DNA from: Membranihabitans marinus
GTDB taxonomy: Bacteria; Bacteroidota; Bacteroidia; Chitinophagales; Saprospiraceae
Length of the DNA: 64,000 nucleotides
Direction: 5' to 3'
NCBI RefSeq assembly: GCF_019802045.1
Contig: NZ_JAHVHU010000004.1
Coordinates: 329,633-393,632 of the forward strand
Part shown: in pieces, positions 60,468-64,000 of the stretch
Position numbering within the stretch: position 1 is the first letter of the stretch
Layout of the letters: each line of letters begins with the position of its first letter
Made by a program: the position numbers and the translations under genes
The notes under the pieces: model-generated
Told to the model about the DNA's origin: nothing
What the model saw: the letters and a program-made list of their open reading frames with translations, nothing else
Database searches by the model: none

Positions 60468-62087
60468 ATGAACTATGATTACGTGATCGTGGGTGGTGGC
60501 TCTGCCGGATCTGTACTAGCCAACCGTTTGAGTGAAAACCCTGAAAATACCGTTTTGGTGTTGGAAGCAGGTCGCCAGGATTATATTCTTGATTTTAGAA
60601 TTCATATGCCAGCGGCATTGAGTTTTCTACTCACGGGAACATTTTACAACTGGGGATATTCTTCTGAACCGGAACCATACATGAACGGCCGACGGATCGC
60701 CCAACCCAGAGGGAAAGTACTCGGCGGTTCGAGTTCCATCAATGGCATGATCTGGATTCGGGGAAATAAAGAGGATTATAATAAATGGGCCCGGGAAAAA
60801 GGATTGGAACACTGGGATTATGCCCATGTCCTGCCCTATTTCAAAAAACTCGAAACCCGATTGATTGGAGCGGACAAATACCACGGCGATAAAGGACCGC
60901 TCAAGTTGACTACCCCGAAAAATAAAAATCCGCTATTCAAGGCATTTTTTGATTCTGTACAGGAAGCAGGATATCCCTTGACTGATGATGTGAATGGGGC
61001 GCAACAAGAAGGTTTTGGGAAATTTGACCAGACTATATATAAGAGCCGACGACGAAGCGCAGCCCGTTCCTACCTTCATCCGGTCAAACACCGTCCAAAT
61101 CTGACGGTCATGACGAAAGCCATGGTGCACAAAGTGATCTTCGAAGGAAAAAAAGCCATCGGTGTGGAGTACAAAAAGGGAGGAAAAGTACAAGAAGTTT
61201 ATGCTAACCAGGAAATCCTGCTTTGCGGAGGTGCCATTAATTCACCCCAATTGCTTCAGTTATCAGGCATCGGCGACGGAAAAGAACTTCATCAACATGG
61301 AATTGAGGTTGTTCACGATTTGCCCGGTGTGGGCAAAAACCTCCAAGATCACCTAGAAGTATATGTCCAGTGGCTAGCCAAAGAACCAGTCAGTGAGTAT
61401 CCGAATTTGAGTCCGTGGCGGGCACCCAAAATTGGATTTGATTGGCTTTTTCGACGAAAAGGCCCCGGAGCTACCAATCATTTTGAAGCAGGAGGATTTA
61501 TAAAAAGCAGTGAGGAAAAGCCTTATCCGGACTTACAATACCATTTTTTACCACTGGCCATACGCTATGATGGATCTGCTCCATCCGAAGGGCATGGGTT
61601 TCAATTGCATGTCGGCCCTATGAACACGGATGTCCGCGGTCATGTCAAGATCAGATCCAATGATCCCTATGAGCCACCGGCCATATTGTTTAATTATCTT
61701 TCTACTGAACAAGAACGTCAGGACTGGATCAGAGCCATTCGCAAAACCCGTGAGCTCATCGAAACCAAAGCCATGGAGAAATACAGAGGTGAAGAGCTAT
61801 CACCAGGCAAAGAAGTTCAGACGGATGAAGAGATACTGGAATGGGTAGCCCGGGAAGGAGAAAGTGCCTATCACCCCAGCTGCACCTGCAAAATGGGGCA
61901 TGACGATATGGCTGTAGTGGATGATCAACTGCGGGTACACGGAGTTGAAGGACTTCGGGTGGTGGATGCATCAGTCATGCCATACATCACCAATGGAAAC
62001 ATCTACGCACCGGTTTTGATGATCGCAGAAAAAGCAGCGGATCTCATTCAAAACAAACAGACATTACCGCCGATAGAAGATGTCTAG
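60468..62087 (+). CDS. betA: Choline dehydrogenase (GMC oxidoreductase)
   Basis: 539 residues. FAD loop VIVGGGSAGSVLANRLSE (residues 6-23), then VLVLEAG, GKVLGGSSSINGMIWIRGN (GMC signature 1), LLCGGAINSPQLLQLSGIG (signature 2), and near the C-terminus SAYHPSCTCKMG (active-site His about 467) and VDASVMPYITNGNIYAPVLM. The pattern YHPSCTCKMG is typical of BetA. It oxidizes choline to betaine aldehyde at the inner membrane. It lies between betB and a choline-transporter-like gene. No betI regulator is seen. Confidence 0.94.
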   Translation: MNYDYVIVGGGSAGSVLANRLSENPENTVLVLEAGRQDYILDFRIHMPAALSFLLTGTFYNWGYSSEPEPYMNGRRIAQPRGKVLGGSSSINGMIWIRGNKEDYNKWAREKGLEHWDYAHVLPYFKKLETRLIGADKYHGDKGPLKLTTPKNKNPLFKAFFDSVQEAGYPLTDDVNGAQQEGFGKFDQTIYKSRRRSAARSYLHPVKHRPNLTVMTKAMVHKVIFEGKKAIGVEYKKGGKVQEVYANQEILLCGGAINSPQLLQLSGIGDGKELHQHGIEVVHDLPGVGKNLQDHLEVYVQWLAKEPVSEYPNLSPWRAPKIGFDWLFRRKGPGATNHFEAGGFIKSSEEKPYPDLQYHFLPLAIRYDGSAPSEGHGFQLHVGPMNTDVRGHVKIRSNDPYEPPAILFNYLSTEQERQDWIRAIRKTRELIETKAMEKYRGEELSPGKEVQTDEEILEWVAREGESAYHPSCTCKMGHDDMAVVDDQLRVHGVEGLRVVDASVMPYITNGNIYAPVLMIAEKAADLIQNKQTLPPIEDV

Positions 62088-62132
62088 ACTCATGTAGTGA
62101 CACCTACAATTAAAATGCAACTCTAAAAGAAT

Positions 62133-63737
62133 ATGATCAACCGAGACATTCTATCCAACCTCCGTCCTACCTTGTTTCTTATGGCAGCCCTGGCTTTAGC
62201 AGGAGGTTATCTTTACATCTTTACAGATTCACCTGTGTTTTGGCCCGGTTTTATCACCATGATATTCTTTTATGGGGTGATCTTCTACATGGGAACCTAT
62301 GCAGCCACCTTACGGAAGACCAATAGCACGGATGAGATACTACTGGCGGGAAGGGGCATTCCTGTGTGGATGGGCGTATTTACTATGAGCGCAACCTGGG
62401 TGGGTGGTGGATATATTAATGGAGCTGCCGAGTATGCTTTTGATAGTAATTACGGTATCATTTGGGTCCAGGCACCCTGGGGTTATGGTCTTAGTTTGAT
62501 CATAGGTGGATTGTTTTTTGCACGAAAAATGAGACGGCATCGGTTCAAGACCCTTTTGGATCCGCTGGCTCAAAGATTCGGCAAACGCATGACGACTGTC
62601 TTATTCCTTCCAGCATTATTAGGTGAAATATTTTGGACTGCAGCCATCCTCACCGCATTGGGCGCTACTTTTGCGACCATTTTGGGTTTGGATATACAGA
62701 CAGCCATTATCGTGTCATCGTTTATAGCCATTGCTTATACCGCCATCGGTGGTCTGTGGGCAGTGGCATTGACAGATGTGATCCAGCTGGGGTTACTGGC
62801 GATCGGCCTGATTATTGTGATTCCCTACGCACTGCATGAAGTGGGCGGTTGGGAATTTGCCTGGGATCAATATCAAATGAATATGGATGGATTGGCTTCT
62901 ATTATCCCCTCAAAAGACGCATTGGGTGATTATTATTACAATTGGTGGGATTTTGCTTTATTGCTCATTTTCGGAGGTATTCCGTGGCAGGTTTATTTCC
63001 AACGGGTATTGTCTTCAAAAGATGAAAAGACTGCTGTTCGTTTATCGGTTTTTGCCGGCATAATATGCATCCTGGCCGCGATTCCACCGGTTATGATCGG
63101 CGTGATTGGTCAGGCAGTACCTTCCTGGGAGGCGCTCGGTGCAGTCGGTCCTCCCGAAAATTCAGCGCTTATCCTTCCGTATGTAATCCGATACCTCACT
63201 CCCGAATTCATAGCTACCATCGGTCTGGGCGCAGTCGCAGCCGCAGTCATGTCATCTGTAGATTCTTCCATTTTATCGGCCTCATCCATGGCCAGCTGGA
63301 ATATATACCGGCCTCTGTTCAGACCCAAGATCACCAACAAGTCATTGACAATGATCATCAAACGATGCATCTGGATCATCGGTATTACTGCAACCATATT
63401 AGCGCTAAACATCACCAGTGTATATGCGTTGTGGTTCCTTTGCAGCGATTTCGTATACGTCTTACTGTTTCCGCAATTGGTTACGGCTCTTTACGATAAA
63501 AAAGCCAACACCATGGGTTCTATTGCAGGTTTTGCTATCGCTTTTATACTCCGATTTGGCGGAGGCGATCCGACCTTAGGCCTCCCCATACTCATAGAAT
63601 ACCCCATGATCCAGGATGGGGAAGTTTTATTTCCATTTAGAACACTGGCCATGGCATCGGGATTGATCACCATCATTGTCGTATCGAGGTTAACGCAAAA
63701 ATTGGATCCGGCGAAGGTTTTAAGGATAGCTGATTAG
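62133..63737 (+). CDS. Sodium-coupled symporter resembling the high-affinity choline transporter (SLC5A7/CHT-like)
   Basis: 534 residues, 13 helices. The region TWVGGGYINGAAEYAF, WVQAPWGYGLSLIIGGLFFA, KTLLDPLAQRFGKRMTTVLF and LPALLGEIFWTAAILTALGA follows, nearly motif by motif, the animal neuronal choline transporter CHT1 (WVGGGYINGTAE, AQAP-GYxLSLxxGGLFFA, MLDPFQ--YG-RM, IPAL-GE-FW-AAI-SALGAT). It starts 45 bp after betA on the same strand, so it very likely imports choline for BetA/BetB, in place of the BCCT or ABC importers usual in bacteria. The comparison with CHT1 is from memory. Confidence 0.9.
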   Translation: MINRDILSNLRPTLFLMAALALAGGYLYIFTDSPVFWPGFITMIFFYGVIFYMGTYAATLRKTNSTDEILLAGRGIPVWMGVFTMSATWVGGGYINGAAEYAFDSNYGIIWVQAPWGYGLSLIIGGLFFARKMRRHRFKTLLDPLAQRFGKRMTTVLFLPALLGEIFWTAAILTALGATFATILGLDIQTAIIVSSFIAIAYTAIGGLWAVALTDVIQLGLLAIGLIIVIPYALHEVGGWEFAWDQYQMNMDGLASIIPSKDALGDYYYNWWDFALLLIFGGIPWQVYFQRVLSSKDEKTAVRLSVFAGIICILAAIPPVMIGVIGQAVPSWEALGAVGPPENSALILPYVIRYLTPEFIATIGLGAVAAAVMSSVDSSILSASSMASWNIYRPLFRPKITNKSLTMIIKRCIWIIGITATILALNITSVYALWFLCSDFVYVLLFPQLVTALYDKKANTMGSIAGFAIAFILRFGGGDPTLGLPILIEYPMIQDGEVLFPFRTLAMASGLITIIVVSRLTQKLDPAKVLRIAD

Positions 63738-64000
63738 TGCCAGGAACAAAGTAACGAGTTTACAGCGCACCAAATAATTTAATACATTTCCCCCTGGTTG
63801 AGAGACTGTGTAAAAAGGCGGAATGATTGATTTTGTACGAGTCTCCAGACACTGGTATGTTTGTTTGAAGCGAGTGAAAAACCTGACAGATACTATGATC
63901 TAATCCAAGTATTTATATTGTTATTTCTCAAAATATTTTCTTAATTTAAAGATACCGAAAGAAGGCCTCAGCCGATTCAATACGCTGAAGTCTATCTAGT
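63738..64000. other. Spacer at the right edge, no gene seen
   Basis: The 263 bp after the transporter stop contain no convincing open frame, terminator hairpin or repeat shared with the rest of the window. The next gene must lie beyond the edge. Confidence 0.4.

Noticed and set aside
63790..63830. Sequence GAGACTGTGTAAAAAGGCGG as a possible IS end
   Set aside because: It resembles ends of some insertion sequences, but no matching inverted end, target duplication or transposase is in the window.

Overview
The window comes from a member of the Bacteroidota. The evidence is four SusC/SusD outer-membrane pairs, a FecR/ECF-sigma system wired to a SusC with an STN domain, promoters of the TAnnTTTG type, and many lipoprotein and Tat-like leaders. 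A Saprospiria- or Cytophagia-like heterotroph is plausible, but the sequence does not fix the lineage. No rRNA, tRNA, CRISPR array or intact insertion sequence was seen.

Layout. (1) 1-5430, minus strand: SusC, SusD and a secreted FAD oxidoreductase cut by the left edge. (2) 5800-7080: a D-amino-acid-oxidase-type dehydrogenase. (3) 7081-14311: a full-length RapA ATPase standing between two long, decayed, repeat-rich spacers (one with an IS66 transposase remnant and a peroxidase-like remnant), then an alpha/beta-hydrolase lipoprotein and a short MscS-type channel. (4) 14428-30731: a large utilization locus with ECF sigma, FecR, STN-SusC, SusD, two domain-of-unknown-function surface lipoproteins, a FAD oxidoreductase, an SGNH hydrolase whose sequence blocks are in circularly permuted order, a 715-residue lipoprotein of unknown family and an MFS sugar porter. 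(5) 30732-38352: gene debris (a second partial copy of a locus domain and a frameshifted secreted protein), a heparinase II/III-like lyase, an SDR, a Tat-exported isomerase-like protein with an in-frame stop, and a Tat-exported Gfo/Idh/MocA dehydrogenase. (6) 38778-42896: a lipid cluster with a TSUP permease, CdsA, a dolichol/diacylglycerol-kinase-like protein, a reductase-like SDR and a CDP-alcohol phosphotransferase. (7) 43466-56924: two tandem paralogous ROK-SusC-SusD cassettes. (8) 57161-63737: a choline-to-glycine-betaine locus with betB, betA and a symporter resembling the animal high-affinity choline transporter, divergent from a second sodium symporter followed by a 43-residue membrane protein.

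How the parts fit. Most of the window serves capture and breakdown of extracellular organic compounds, under two kinds of local control: surface signalling (ECF/FecR/STN) in region 4 and sugar-sensing ROK repressors in region 7. The lipid cluster can be read as diacylglycerol to phosphatidate to CDP-diacylglycerol to a phospholipid. The betaine locus imports and oxidizes choline to an osmoprotectant. All substrates are inferred from families; none can be read directly from the sequence.
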